Source: Dermatemys mawii (Eukaryota > Chordata > Testudines > Dermatemydidae). Taken from it: 64,000 nucleotides of DNA. Both the position numbers and the translations under genes were made by a program. The DNA lies in the NCBI GenBank assembly GCA_007922305.1, contig ML677330.1, positions 2,321,109 to 2,385,108 on the forward strand. The letters are read 5' to 3'. The notes beneath the pieces were generated by a model that was not told the DNA's origin, did not search any database, and saw only the letters and a program-made list of their open reading frames with translations. Below, in pieces: positions 12,027 through 25,800 of the stretch. Position 1 is the first letter of the stretch. Each line of letters begins with the position of its first letter.

Positions 12027-15000
12027 TTAACTTTATAATGATAATGATGTACTCAGACAAATGTAAGAATACATTGTATCTTTGTCTTCAAAAATGCTTG
12101 AAACACATCTTTTGTTTGATTTAACAATTGTCTGTTATAGAAGAATTTCACCATTTTAGCCTTCTACCAGCCTTAAAATCAGCACAGGGAAATGATATGC
12201 TAATAAGAAATAATTAGAAAAAGTAAAAGGCTCTGAAACGATTATGGAAATTTATTTTCCATGAATACTTGCAGTATAGCCACTGAGAATATCTTAGTTT
12301 AACACAAGCCTTTGCTGATGAGCGTCCCAATCCTGAACTCTTCAATCCTACTGTGAAGTCAGTGCAAACTTTGCTTGAGTAAGATCTGAAGGGGAAATCC
12401 TCCCAGATAAGGAAAGGCAGAATGAGGTTGCAAATGCAGTGAAATCATTGCTGCAGTAAACTCAAGCATAGTGTTTGGAAATGCTGCTCTATTTCTGAGA
12501 CTGCTGTAGAGTGACCATGCAGGTGGCATGTGACACTCTGCACCCTGTTTTAGGTAAGTGGCAGGATTCTACCCTACACCTGCCGTGTACCATTTGAATA
12601 GGTCAAAGTTTTGCTGTGGGCCTTAGATGTTTAAATATTTCCTTTTGCTCATTTTGGCCCTCGCACAAGTTTATTTCTACATGTTTAATACTTGTGTTGA
12701 TTTTTAGATCTGGACTATAGAACAAGAAGTCAGAGAAAAGACTGGATTTTTTTCTAAAAGGTACATTGTAGTTCAAGCAGGAATTAATTCAGAGAAGTCC
12801 TATGGCTTCTGTTATGTAGGAGGTCATACTAGATGGTCATAGGGGTCCCTTTTGGCCTTATCTATGAAAGCAGAGATTATAGTAAAGTTAGAAGGCTAGG
12901 TAGGGGGAAGCACTGAGCAATGCCACCTGAGGAGGTATATTGGGAAAATTGTTTCAGACAGCCACAAGCTCCTTTAGTTGTGTTCCTGCTGACAGGGATG
13001 TGCAGTTTGAACCATACATTAGGCATGAGAAGAATGCTCCTCTCAGTATGCTGGCCCTGCTCTGTGGGCTAGTATAGATGGGGGGAGACATGGGCCCCAT
13101 CTCCTTCCTGGCCCTCCATTATTTTTGATGCCATATTCACCAAGTAGGAGCAGTCTCTGCATTCTGAGGAGTGAAAGAATGGCTGTTGTATGCTCAAAAA
13201 GAGAAGTGTTCTTGCAGGCCTCGCTGCAAGCAAGGACAGCAAGCAGTCTGCCCTCAAGTTTGCCTGAGAGTTCAGAATAAAACCAGAGCAAGAACCTCAG
13301 GTGTTGGTCCCATATAAATAACATAAGCACGCAGCATTTTATATTTCTGTTCAAGATGCAGAATTTATTGTGGTTATTTTATCACTCTCATCAAAACATA
13401 TATAACCATGGATCTTGAAAGTTGTCACATTCACCTGATAGTTGTAAAGACCGTAACTAAGAAAGACATGAACACACTCTTAATATGGCAACAAATGCTA
13501 TCTGTACAAAGGTTTCTGTGATGCTATAATGAAAGAGTCAGTTACTCAAGTGGTTACTATGTTTCTTTCAACAGCTGCATCAAAATACCTATGTGTTTTA
13601 ATCGGGTCAAGAGAGCAGTACACTATTAAGATATTGCTCACAAATGAAAGGTGCATGGTGGAAGTTAAGCAATTGTGTTATATTTCACACTTGTTTAAAA
13701 AGCTGTTAGGTGCATTGTTAATTAGAAAAATAAATGAAAAATGAAAATCAGACCTATCACTCATCCCTAGATGCAAACACATTCAAATGTAATAAAAAAA
13801 ATAATCAATGCAAATTGACAGTACTGTCAAGAATAATGACATCCCTCAGGAAAAATCTGAGTAAGTAGGGTTTGCAACTTGGCCTATAGGTTAGCACTCT
13901 TGAGTTCTGTTGGATCTATGGGGAAATGAGTTTGAGTCACAGGCTTTGTGCTAAAAAATGCCCTTACAGTAAATTTTTCACATCAGGAAAAACTCAGCTC
14001 TTATGTGTCTGAAAATAAATTGGATTCCCTGGGCCCCACCTACCAATCAGAACAGTTTTGTTATTCAGGACTTTGGATGTACTATAATGTACAAGAAGAG
14101 TTCAACATAAGTGGAGAAGAATCCCATTTAAGAAGAGCGACAGAGTCCTGTGGCGCCTTAAAGACTAACAAAAGTATTGAAGCATAAGCTTTCGTAGGCT
14201 AATACCCACTTCACTGGATTTAATAAGAGATTAGCCTCAGTGAGCTCATATCCAAGGGTAAAATTTGGCCCTCTGTGAAATATTTTGCCAAACTTATTCT
14301 TGCACACCACTTCACAGATGTACCTCAGCTTCCTTGTACATTCAGTCCTTGATCTTTCAAGAGAGGCTTGCATCTCAGTGCTCCTTGCAATGATGGTTTT
14401 GCTTTGTGAACATCAGTCCACTGGGAACATAACTGAGTTCATATCAGACACTAGAGACCACCAGACAACCAAGTGATGTTGCCTTTCAGTGAGTAGGTGC
14501 CACATGACTCTGTCATTTCAGTGAGTAGTAATCTGAAAGCTAAGTACCTAAAGTTAGGCTTTTAAACCTGTATTTAGGCACCTAAATAAGTGTCCTGATT
14601 TTCAGCACTGCTGAGGACTCAGTTTGCCTCAGTGATTTCAGTGTGCAGATGTTCCAGTTTGGGGCTCAATTCTAATCTGATATACACATCAACTAGTATC
14701 CATAGCAATGTCCTTGGAAAATCCAGTACTGCATTTGTACACTCAAGTACAGCAGTAGACTTTTCAAGATAAGTGGTGATATATATTGGCATATTTCAGG
14801 TTGAAATAGATTCCACTGAATTGAGTCCTGAAGACAGAAATCTGTTAAATACTGTTTTGCCTGAAGAGCTATTATCTGCCACATGTAGTATATGGTATAC
14901 TTTGCTACAAATTACCAGAGGCCTCTGAAAAGTGGAAGTACTAGTACAGAAGGTGATTTAATTACCTCTGAAACAATGCTTGAAGAGGTAAAGGCTTTTT

Positions 15001-18000
15001 GGCCATATATTTCTTTGTAAGCTATTTAGAAACATGTACTGTAATTGATTTTCATCTGTAAAAAGCACTGGAAATGAGAATACATACTGAAATAGGGTGC
15101 CAGGGTTATGGAAGGTATTTACATTCACTTTCCTGGGTTAATATTTTTATTTGTCCATGTAAGTAGTGGTGTCATTAGCATTGTCCTGGGTGAACTTACA
15201 GAAAAGCAAATTCACTTTTTGAAAGCAATCAATCACTACTTCATTCTGAACTGAATATAATTACTTCAGTAGCTGTCACACAATGTTATGCTACTCCCAT
15301 AAGTCTGAATGATGTTGGTTGAGAAAATAAACTTTCAAGTGGAATTGCAACCCTATACATTCTGCTAGGCATTCAAACTGAGGTTCTAGTGTTTGAAATT
15401 GAAATGGCAAAAGAAGTATTTTTTTGTAACACTTAGGAATAAATTACCTTTACAGTAATGCCTCAAACAAACTGGAGAAGGAAGGTGACCAGTTACATTT
15501 CAGCACCGGAAAGGGAGACTTTTTAGTGCTTGTCTCATGTTCCAGAAATATACATTTTTAATTTTGTTTAAGTAAACAGTCTTGATGATTTTTTCCAGCA
15601 GTTTTCACCAATTTGAGATACACAGTAAGTTTCAGATGATGGACATCTTCCTCATTGCGTTAATCAATATGAAAAATCATTTACAAAACCAAGTGATAAT
15701 TATGTGGAGGCAGAACATGGAAGGGAAATAAAGCAAATCTGTTAGCATGAAAACTGTTTGAAGATTAAAACTTCAGATTAAACATCCATAAATAAATTAT
15801 CAAAGGTTTTATCAAATGACTAAACCTTGGAAAAGCATGACAACATGCCTGTGTTTCTTTCCTTGGCTAGCTAGAATACACTCTTTACATGCATCAAACA
15901 AAAGGCTTTTTTGTTAAAGAGAAATAATTTTGTTTAAAAACAGTTTGGTTTTCTCTGAGTAATATTTTTAGTTTAACAGTGCTTTACACCTAATTGTGGA
16001 ATTATTATTTCTGTAAGAGCATGCTTAATGCCATTTTATCAGACTTGTGATATAGGATTCTAACGTATTTCTTAAATCTTTGCAAAAATTACCTTTTTAC
16101 TTGGCGAGACTTATCTGTTTGCTTTTATTCATAAGGCCATTGAATTAAGAGTTTTCATTGCTGAAATGCTTGAACTCTTCTAAGAACATTTACCAAGTAA
16201 TTATGAGTTTTTCTTTACCAGAGGCTTATAAATCTTACGTTATGTGAAAAATAATCTAAGGCCCAACAGAGTAAAAAACTCTGTTCATAATTTGGATGGA
16301 ATAGGTTAGTTTTGTAAACATTCTGTCTTGAAGCTGATAAGGTGGAGTGCCATAGGGTGAAACTCTGGTCCCAAACTCAACAAGGCATGCTACAGGGCTT
16401 TGTTTTGCATACCCAACCTGTTGGTAGGGTACAATCCAGCTACAGGGGCACTTAAATCATGGATTACAGTAATGGCTACAGTCCATTGTACTCAACTTGC
16501 ACGTGGTTGTGATCCACTGGATCTGGCAGTTCCAATATCTGCTATCCACCCACAAACTCATCCTCTATGCTTCCATGTGGAAAGATGGTGGGCAGCAGCC
16601 TTTGGAGTCATGTTTCAAATCTTCTTTTTTTCCTCAGGACCTCTGTTTGAAATGTGGCATTTTTGCTAGGCTTTGAGCCTGCCATAATCGTACAGTGGTG
16701 TTAAAGGAAATAGTCTCTCATTTCACGATTAAGGTTGAAACTGTTTTGTATTTTCAAACAAACCTGGAGACATTTGCTGGGTTTCCACAGTGAATTTAAA
16801 TTGCTCCTCTTCTAATGCGCCCAGGTAGAAGGAGGTAGCTGTAATTTATTTGCAGAATCTAAGGAGTCCAAGTCAGAGGAGGAGGGAAGCAGCTATTGCT
16901 GCTTATAGTACCATCAGTTTCAGAAATCCTCCTCTCTATAAACCTACTGTTCTTTTAATGTAGAGTTCGTTCATTACAACAGTAATACCAGCTTATTAAA
17001 TCACTTTGTGCTTACCTTCTTCAATGATAATGATTTCATTAGTTTTAGTTATATAACAAAGGTCTGAACACCATATGGAATACATGCCATACAGTAATGA
17101 GAAAGGACAGAATCCTTCTCCTAAGCCAGTATTTGTGAGATTTTCCATTGATCATTAAGCAGCAGTATGCTCCCTTTCATGTGGCCTTTAATGATTTAGG
17201 AAACTTACTCTGTCTCTGCAAATACAGGAGACGTGAATAGAAAGAATGCTGCAGACCATAGGCAGGAAAATATACCACTGAAATCAGTGGGAGTTTTGCA
17301 CGGATTATGTGTGCTGCAGGTTTGGATTTAGAGAAATCAGGGTAGAGGTAAAAAAGAGGAGGAGGAATAGATGTCCAGATTTGTACATTTGTATGGTGAC
17401 TTACTTTTCGGGAAAGAAATATGAGGAGGGGGACCACTGATTTCAGTGGGAGCAGATAACACTGAGCATAATCCAAGAGGCCCTCATCATCTCCTGGGAT
17501 CAGGCTCATATATCCTCTAGGCTTTCATGCATGTGCAAATGTTTCTCTTAACTTCGTTAGTGATGCTGAGGAGCAAAGGGCCTCTAGATCTGAAATAAAC
17601 ATCCTGTGCATGACAGATGAGCAGAGCTTCTGTAGTTTCCATTTAGACTGGAGGACTATCTTGCACCTGTGCAAGCTATTAGCTGGGGAGGTGGACAGTA
17701 ACTATTGCACTAGGTCAGAGAGTGGCAGATGATCATGCTGGCATGAGTCAAGGCAGCAATGTCTGGATGCCTCACAGCACTTTTTTTGTCTGCCACCATG
17801 CTTCATTTTTGAGATACAAGTTCAAATTCTTTTCCCTGCTGCAAATAAATTTGAAGGGAAGGAAGATTTTGTGTAATCCATGGGCCTGTATTAACCCTAT
17901 ATTCATGGTTGTCTTACAATTAAAGGGTTTTATAGAAATTAAGAATAATATCATAGTATGATTCACTAGCACCACTGCTGATCCACCCATGATTCCCACA

Positions 18001-18436
18001 TTTCTTGAATGATGCAGCTCCATCAGCTACTTGGGACACTTTCACCAAATGCCACGTAGTTGATAGGCAGGCCCATACTTGGCCTTCAGCATTACTCACA
18101 CCCTGATGCTGTCATGGGTGAAACTGTATAGCCTGGATTCAAAACAGACTGTAGGTGACAGCAGGTGTTAGATTACTCACTGTCTCACGGACCTCCTCTT
18201 GTCCTCTCTTCCTCCTCCTGCACAATACAATGCAACATACTGTGCTGCTAGACTTGTTACTGAATCTGTTTGTGGAATTCACATCATGCTCTGTAGATGT
18301 CTGAGAAATTCCGGAGGACATTTTAACTAATTCCGTAGAAGACATGTGAAGTGATCCTGATTTGTTGTATAATCTGCATTGCTCAAATAGAATACCTAAG
18401 AGGGGCATTATAGAAGAAGAAGGGCTAGTATTGCTT
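12027..18436. other. AT-rich DNA with minor repeat remnants
   Basis: Holds a SINE/CR1-type tail at about 12817-12870 (aggtcatactagatggtcat), the repeat fragment at 14135-14218, and a short taggcacctaaataagt repeat at about 14535-14620. Otherwise I recognise nothing; open frames are short and featureless. Confidence 0.55.
14135..14218 (-). repeat. turtle interspersed repeat fragment
   Basis: Contains ccttaaagactaac followed by gcataagctttcgtaggct and the acccacttcact motif. It is the same family as block B of 9302-9735, in antisense orientation, and broken at both ends. Confidence 0.75.
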
Positions 18437-18640
18437 TGCTGTTTTACCAGTCTTTTGGCTAAGGATCTCAAAGTGCTCTGCAAACATTAATGAATTCTTA
18501 CAGTATGACTCTGAGGTTAGTATTATTGTGCCCATTTTACTGAGAGAAAAACTGATGCTCAGAGATTACAAGAACGGCCCTAGGTCGCACAGTGACATGA
18601 GTGTCAGAGCTGGGAAGAGAACTTCGGATTCAACTCAGGA
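18437..18640 (+). mobile_element. MIR-like (CORE) SINE fragment
   Basis: Contains ctcaaagtgctctgcaaac, then cccattttactgagag, gatgctcagagattac and a tcagagctgggaagagaac tail. This order matches the MIR/CORE-SINE consensus shared by amniotes. Confidence 0.65.
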
Positions 18641-21014
18641 TGTTGTGTGCTCAGTATGGATTGGATTGGGTATTTTACACACAGACGTATGTCAGGGACA
18701 GCGTGACAATCCTCTTATGCCACAAGCCTCCAACCTTATTTGTGGTTCCTTTGTACATGTACCAGTAATTAGTAAAAAAAAAAAAAAAAAAAAAAAAAGA
18801 CATTGATGTATTGTTTAAAGGTATATAGCACTTTAAATGGTTATTATGAGAATTGTTCCCTCCTCCTCCACCCCCTCCACTCCGCATTCAGCACTGATTA
18901 CCAGGAGAGTTCTGCATCAACTACTTTTCCAATATTTTGTGAACCAAACAAGATACTATATATTTCAACAAGTAACTTTGTTTCAAGGATTTATTTTCTT
19001 TCTGTATGGAATATTACAATTCCTTGCATTTATCTGGATAGCATAATCAGTTTACACGTTTAGTTAAATGAGCAGTTATATATAATTTGTATTTTATTAG
19101 TATGCAACTAGTTAGAGCAAGCCCAGTGACACTTCTTTCCGGGATGGCTATCATCATGAGCCAGAAATGCTTCTCTTCAAATATAGATGGGATTGGAAAC
19201 TATTACTAAGAATGACAATCTCGTCTAACACTTTGAGGTCCAGAAAACCATTGTCATGATCAATAAGATTTAATCCTTGATCCGCATACACACTCCTGTT
19301 AAGCATAATTTACAGTCTCCCCACATACTACTGCTGCAGTCATATCTTGACTTTATTAACGTTAAGAGTGGTACAGTATGAAGTATTTATCTGAGCACCT
19401 GTTTGGGATAAAGTGCTGGCAGAGTATAGAATATGAATTACTATATAATGTTACAAATGAAAATGGCCACAGGAGCACATTACAGTACTTTAGAATTGGC
19501 ACACAATCTCATGCCATTCCAGTTTGCTTCCAGGAAAAAAATTAGTTTGGACTCCAGCAAAATAACTTGATATGAAATCCATCACTTTAAACAAAGAGAT
19601 AGAAGGTGACATACCATTGTAATTTTACCAACCTGGGCATTTTGCCCAACTGCAGATGGGCTTTAGATCTGGAGGATAAAATCCTGCTTTCCAGTTTTAC
19701 GGACAGCCTTAATAGCGTGGGGGCTTAAACTCCCAAAGAATGTAGTTTGTTGTAAAAGTGTTTAGGCCCCCCTGTAGCGTTAGTGAGTTAGAGTTAGTGA
19801 TGTGAAAATAAACATATCGTAGCCATCTGGGCTGGTAGAAGTTATTGCAGCATCTCTGGAGCTTGTGGTGAAGCTATATGGCCTTATAAAAAAGATTTTG
19901 TGATGGGTAACACTTTTGTAACTATTCCCATTGTTGGTGTTAATGTGTTTTGAGCTGTGAAAGATTGACCTAACAGAAAAATGTCTTTAAAAAGATAATC
20001 ACTTTGGAAATGATTAGGAGATTGTACTGCATATTCAAGTTTCCCTTTGTGTTGTATTCTCTTTTGGATTTTCATTTAGTACTAATAAAATATACAATTT
20101 TGTCATTATTTCTGAATCCAGTGATTAAATAAAGTAACTACATGCCCAATCCTGAAAACTCTTAACACAAGATGTGGTATTTACTGCTCTGATAGGCCCA
20201 CTGAAGTGAAAGTTTAACTCAATAGCAATATTCTCAATGCTAAGCAATAGTATGTATTTGTGGGATTGTGCCCTGTGATGATGATATAATATGATGAATA
20301 CTGTAGATCTAAATGTGTTAGAAATTGTTGTGTAGAGCTGGAGCAAACCTCACACTATCTCACAAACTGTTAAAGGTTATATCAGATATATTGTGCCCAT
20401 GTATGGGTGTCCTACTGGTTGTTAATTGTAGGTATCAACATGATATGATACTTGCAAACAGAACATTTCTGTCATTCCCTTTAAAACTTAGGCAGCCAAC
20501 AGCTGTACTGCTTGAATAGTTTTAATTTATTTCATGTGAATGATTTTAATAAGTTATAGTAAGTCACTGACTAAGCATCTAAAACCAGACTGGTTGGAGT
20601 GCTAAACCAGATTTTGAGTAGTGTACTCTCTTTTCAAATCTGTTAGTTTTAAATACAAATCATGTTTAAATAAACTTACTTTTTTTCCTTATGTATCCAA
20701 CACATTTAAGGTAGGTTTACTTAACTAATAAAATGATTTTGAATTACTGTTCTTTTCTATTTTTAATTGAATTCCAAATTACATCCAAATGCAGGTTGGC
20801 ACAAATCTCAAGAAAAAAAATTATTCATATAGTAAATCAGATATGCATTTTTCTAACATAATAAAACATGTAAAAATTCAGAATAAATGTATGTTAAGAT
20901 ACATATTTTCTTAAATAAATGTATATAAACATAGTCTACCCTCCTGGTTATCAAAAAGAATTACTGAATTCAGCCTAAATGCTATATTTGTTTGCAAATT
21001 AATATGTTTTAATG
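18641..21014. other. AT-rich DNA, poly-A tract at 18774-18798
   Basis: A run of 25 A is the only clear feature. Otherwise I see no gene or repeat. The final 8 bases are the left target-site duplication of the hAT element. Confidence 0.55.
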
Positions 21015-21489
21015 CAGTGGTTCTCAAACTTTTTTTCCTGCAGACCACTTGAAAATTGCTGAGGGCTTGGCGGTCAACTTTATGATCTTTCCAAATGTTG
21101 TTCGTACCATTAGCTAACTATTGCAAAGCGCTTTAGATAATACCACTATATAAAAATTAATAATATATTTTTTCTACAAATAAAAGCACACAACTCATAC
21201 GTTAATATCAGTATTCTTACCTTTCTGATGCAATGGATATGCCCTCTCTCCCCTTCTGCGGCAGCCCCTGAGCTGGAGCTGGGAAGGAGGGCTGTCTCTC
21301 CCTGGCAGCCGCAGCCCTGGAGCTGGGAAAACCTGGGGTGCTGTGTGGCTCCACTAATTAGGTGGATAACCCATCATTCTCTTGTGTGTGGCCACCCAGG
21401 AGTGCACGTTAGAGGGAACTATCCACGGACCGCCTGAATGGAGCTCACAGACCACTGGTGGTCTATGTACCACAATTTGAGAACCTCTG
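21015..21489. mobile_element. non-autonomous hAT transposon with intact 8-bp target duplication
   Basis: Terminal inverted repeats are cagtggttctcaaac on the left and tttgagaacctctg on the right. Both sides carry the 8-bp duplication TTTTAATG (21007-21014 and 21490-21497). An 8-bp duplication and a CAGTGGTTCTCAA end define hAT elements. No transposase frame is present. The element is 475 bp. Confidence 0.9.
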
Positions 21490-21497
21490 TTTTAATG

Positions 21498-23043
21498 GTT
21501 ATCAACCAGAGTGAATAAATCTTTCTTTAACTAAAAAGTACAAATGCAAAACAAGGTTAAAACTGGTGATTTAAATCAAGGTTTCTTGGTTTCTGGTTTA
21601 AATCACAATTGAAAATTATGATTAAATCACTCATATCCTGAATTAAAGGGCCAGTCTGTTCTTACTTAAACTAGTGTAAATAAAACTAATCTCACTAAAG
21701 TAAATAAAATGATATAAGAAGTCTGGAATAGATTTAGTTCCAGAAATGGGAACCACTGGTGCAAAATCAATTAGTGGGATCAAAATTATGCCCCATCTAC
21801 AGTTTTCTTCTATCCAGCCTCCACAGATGGAGCAGTTTTGAAGGTTGCTCTGTTTCTTAAGAAATCACTCATAACTCGTGACCACTTTTTTCTGATTTGA
21901 AGATAACTGGGTTTATTAAATTAACAAAAACAAACAGACAAAAATGACGTATTTAGAAACCCAAAATTACGTTTTGTCTTCACCTAAACGCACAGCTCTA
22001 TGAGTTCCATGGGAACTGTACATACATCTCTGTGGGCAAATTTGTGTCCTATATTATCTCTTTTTGGTTGTTGAGAGTTGTATGAAGGGAATGATATTAG
22101 AATGTCTGAATATTGCTGTCTCTCTAGTGGTTTAGTAACAGGAGGAAATGGAGACTGAGAAAACAAGAGAATTTTAAAAAAAGTTAACAGATTTATCCTT
22201 TTAAAAGTCTATTTGAAGAAAGTATGTTGTAAAGTATGGATAACATGGTATAGCATGATGTTCTTTGTTATACTTCTCTCTTGCATCTATGTATATATAA
22301 ACTACTTTTAAAAAGACTGTTCCACAGCTTTAAAAAGCTTTGAATTCAGAGGTCATGTAGAACCTGAAACAGCTGAAAGACTCTTATATTCATGTTACCA
22401 CCAAAGTTTTATCACAATACAGGAGACAAAAGAAGTATTGACACTCTTTGTGGTAGTAAAGACACCTCTTGAAGATGCCATGCAGTTGACCTTCCACCAT
22501 TCATATCTGAGAGAGACAGTATTTCCATGAATCTTGTTGATTCCCATAAAAGATTTTTCTACCACCGTGTGTTCAGATGATGCAGGGATACCTACAGGAA
22601 TGACAGATACAGGCATTCTTTTATAGTAGTAACTAGAGTTTTTTACTCTTTGGAGATTCTCGGAAAAATTCTGTGATGGGATTTACAGTGTATGTTGTGC
22701 AAATAATATGGATGGCTGTTCATAATTAAGTACTTCTGTATACCTTCCATAGGATAGATCTCAGTGGTCTGAGAGAGCTGCAAGAATGTTAGTTAACTTA
22801 ATCTTGGAATGGTTTATCTATTTTAGAGAAGTTTGGGATACACTTTCATTAGTCACCTGCTGGTCCTGCTGAAGAAAATCTGTAATAAGCAGGGATTTCA
22901 AGTACATCAACAAGTTTTGCAAGAGCCTTGTGGAAGCAAGCATCTGTATTTTTGCCAAGAATAAGAGCAAATTGCTTTACATGTTTAGCCAGCAAAAGCA
23001 GCAATCTGATTTTAAATAGCTTCACCACAGTGAGCTGTTCTTC
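21498..23043. other. no gene or recognised repeat
   Basis: AT-rich sequence; nothing recognised. Confidence 0.55.
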
Positions 23044-23046
23044 TAA

Positions 23047-23341
23047 GGCCAGGTCTACACTACCTGCCGGATTGGTGGATAGCGATCGATCTTTTGGGGA
23101 TTGATTTATCATGTCTAGTCTAGATGTGATAAATCGATCCCTGAGGGCTCTCCCATTTACTCCAGAACTCTACCGCCATGAGAGTAGCAGATGGAATTGA
23201 CGGGGAGCGGCAGCCATCGACTCAGCGCCGTGAAGATGCCCCAGTAAATTGACTAAATATGTTGACTTCAGCTATGCTATTCCCATAGCTGAAGTTGTGT
23301 ATCTTAGGTTGATTCCCCCACACCCCAGTGTAGATCAGGGC
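23047..23341. mobile_element. Harbinger-type MITE with TAA target duplication
   Basis: Ends ggccaggtctacact and agtgtagatcagggc are imperfect inverted repeats, flanked by TAA on both sides (23044-23046, 23342-23344). A 3-bp TWA duplication fits PIF/Harbinger. Internal blocks gataaatcgatcc and agctgaagttgtgtatctta are shared with the copy at 45976-46260. It carries no coding sequence. Confidence 0.8.
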
Positions 23342-23756
23342 TAAGATGTTAACTCAAATAAACAAGTCCTTACAAGCTTTGTTGGGAAAAACTCCTAGAG
23401 ATACCTGCATCTCTAGTCATGCTCTCATGGTGAAGAGTGAGTTGAAAATAGAACCCTAGATCATGTGGCAGAACTGTGGAATTCATAGTTCTCCAAGCAT
23501 GAGATCCAAAAAAATAATGACTTGGTTGCTGAAGCCATAACAGTCTTTCAAATGAGATTCCTATATTGTGATTTTGCTGTGACTGTATTATCTTAGTTCT
23601 TCCTGAAGTGTATGCTTCAGTTTATAGGTGTCCGTGTTGTATATTGGTGAAGGAGATGGAAAGGAGTTTGTGTACATTGTACTTTTTTCTGTTGGAGTTT
23701 TAATTATTTTGCATTATAGTAGACATCAGGCAAACTAGTAATAGTAATACTATCAC

Positions 23757-23935
23757 CTAGCTCTTACACAGTGCTTTTTGCCCATAGATCTCAAAACGCT
23801 TCCCACAGGAAGTATCACTATCCCCATTTTACAGATGGGAAATTTTCAGCAGAATGAGGAAGAAGTCTTGCCCAACATCAGCCAACAGGCCAGTGGCAGA
23901 GACAGGAATAGAACCCAAGTTTCCTGAATCCCAAA
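23757..23935 (+). mobile_element. MIR-like (CORE) SINE fragment
   Basis: Contains ccccattttacagatggg, then gtcttgcccaacatc and gtggcagagacaggaataga in the MIR order. Confidence 0.7.
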
Positions 23936-24599
23936 CAAAACTGTGTGATATATTTGTCTGCTTTTTTAGATTCATTTTGTTTTATTATTTCTTAAGGATT
24001 TTCTTGACCAGAGAAAACAATGAAATCTTTGTGAATATGTTTTTAATTTTATAAGCGGTGGGATAACTAATTCCATATTCTAAAAAGATGCCTCGATCCA
24101 AATCCTTGTGCAGTCGTAGAAGAGGCTAGTTTATAAATTACTTCTGAGTAAGCAAACATCCCTCCTTTATTAAGAATAAGATGGTGGAAGTTTGGTGGTA
24201 GGATATTATTAGTGCTTATTAATGTGGCTGCCTTTCCATAAGTGCAGGAGCAGTCAGAAGGTAAAGTATAAACATAATGAGTAGAGGAAAATCTGTAGAA
24301 GAAATTAAGAGCAGTAAGGCTGAGTAAGAAAGAAATTAGTTGAGGAAGAAATCTGGACTTTTTCTGTCAACAGTAATGTTCTAGGGCAATCAAGACCAAG
24401 AAGACAACAAAAAAAATTCCCTCCATCCTCTTTTCTCCACCAAATGATTCTGTAATGGTCGATACCTACCGTATTGAACAACCATCTCTTAAAATACTGT
24501 TTACATGATTAATTTGAGAGCGGTAAAAGCATTCAGATGTATAGGCTGTCCTTGTCAAGTTTATAAATGACCTTGTTACATTTACAGATTTTTGTCTTC

Positions 24600-25800
24600 C
24601 AATCTGTCCTCATCCTGAAGCACTTGATCTTTACAGCTTTCAACACCATTGATTAGATATACTTTTAAAATACTTGAGGGGTTTTGCCATTCTATCTAGT
24701 TCCGTTTCAAAGTGGTTTCAGTCATATGTACCTGACAATTGAACAGTATGTTCAAATAGGTGAGCATTGTTTTTCTGCACACTTATTAATACTGGTGTTC
24801 CACAGGCTTCTAATCTACATCCGTCACTGTTTAATGTCTATATATGTTGTCTTCATATCAGGCTATTTGTAGGCACATGTTGAGTTTCAGTTTTCTGCTG
24901 ATGAAATGCAGGTCTGTCACGCAATTTGGTTAAACTGAATAATGATGTTTTTCTGGCAGACAGTATGATAGATATTAAGCAATAATGAATATTAATATTT
25001 TTCAAGTAGCTTCTAATATTAGTAGTTTGCTTTCACCAGCAGGTCAAGCAAATACGTTTGAGAGATGAATGTTGAGTGGAAATACAACAGTAAAAACTTG
25101 CTCTTTATTTAAAATTGTGTCTGTTCTACAGTTAAAGTTCCAAACTCTGTAGTAACACAGGTAGGATGTGATGCCATTATCTGTATCTTATCTGTGAAAT
25201 GTTCTTCATTGTAGTGTCTAAGTGCTAAATATAATAATGTAAATTTTCATAATTAGCCATAGAAGGATTCAACTCTGTGCTTCTCACGGGTTATAGAATG
25301 TTTTGTGTGTGTTTGTATGTTAAAGCATCTCTGTGTATGTTGTTTTCTTGTTTTGGCCTTCCCACCATAACCAACAACAACAGGTGGTTTTGCAGTATCC
25401 TCTGAAGTTAGATAGGTTTTTTGCTGATTACTCCAGTATTCCATTAATTAGGATTCGTATTGTTCTGAATCCAGAAAAGACATTTGACTCTTGTGTTCAT
25501 TTGATGATTATGACCTTGTAATATTTTCTGAGCAACATTGGCAGGTTCTAACGTGCTTGTCCATGACTGACACTGAGAAACAACTCTGTGCCTTTATTTC
25601 ATCCATTTTAATACCCTTTTAGTTGGCGTGCCAAGTAGTTTGATAAGCAAGCTCTAAGTTATTCCAAATTTTGTGGCCAATGTAACATTTTGTCCGGAAT
25701 ATATGAGTTCATATCACCAGTCATGGTATCTTTACAGTGGTTACCTGCTAAACAACCTTTCGATTTTTAAGACCTTAGGAATGCTCAAGGCCTCTTAACA
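24600..25800 (+). mobile_element. ancient L2 LINE, reverse transcriptase remnant
   Basis: The frame is broken by many stops and shifts, but the L2 reverse transcriptase landmarks appear in order: TAFNTID near 24632, TGVPQASNLHPSLFNVYI near 24790, a degenerate catalytic box FSADE near 24890 (YADD in active copies), RNLVKLNND near 24919, LNPEKTFDS near 25460, and ISPVMVSLQWLP at 25711-25746. The copy is inactive and old. Intervening segments contain small insertions and deletions. Confidence 0.75.

Noticed and set aside
18774..18798. Run of 25 A, considered as the tail of a processed pseudogene
   Set aside because: No gene-like sequence, target duplication or polyadenylation context upstream.
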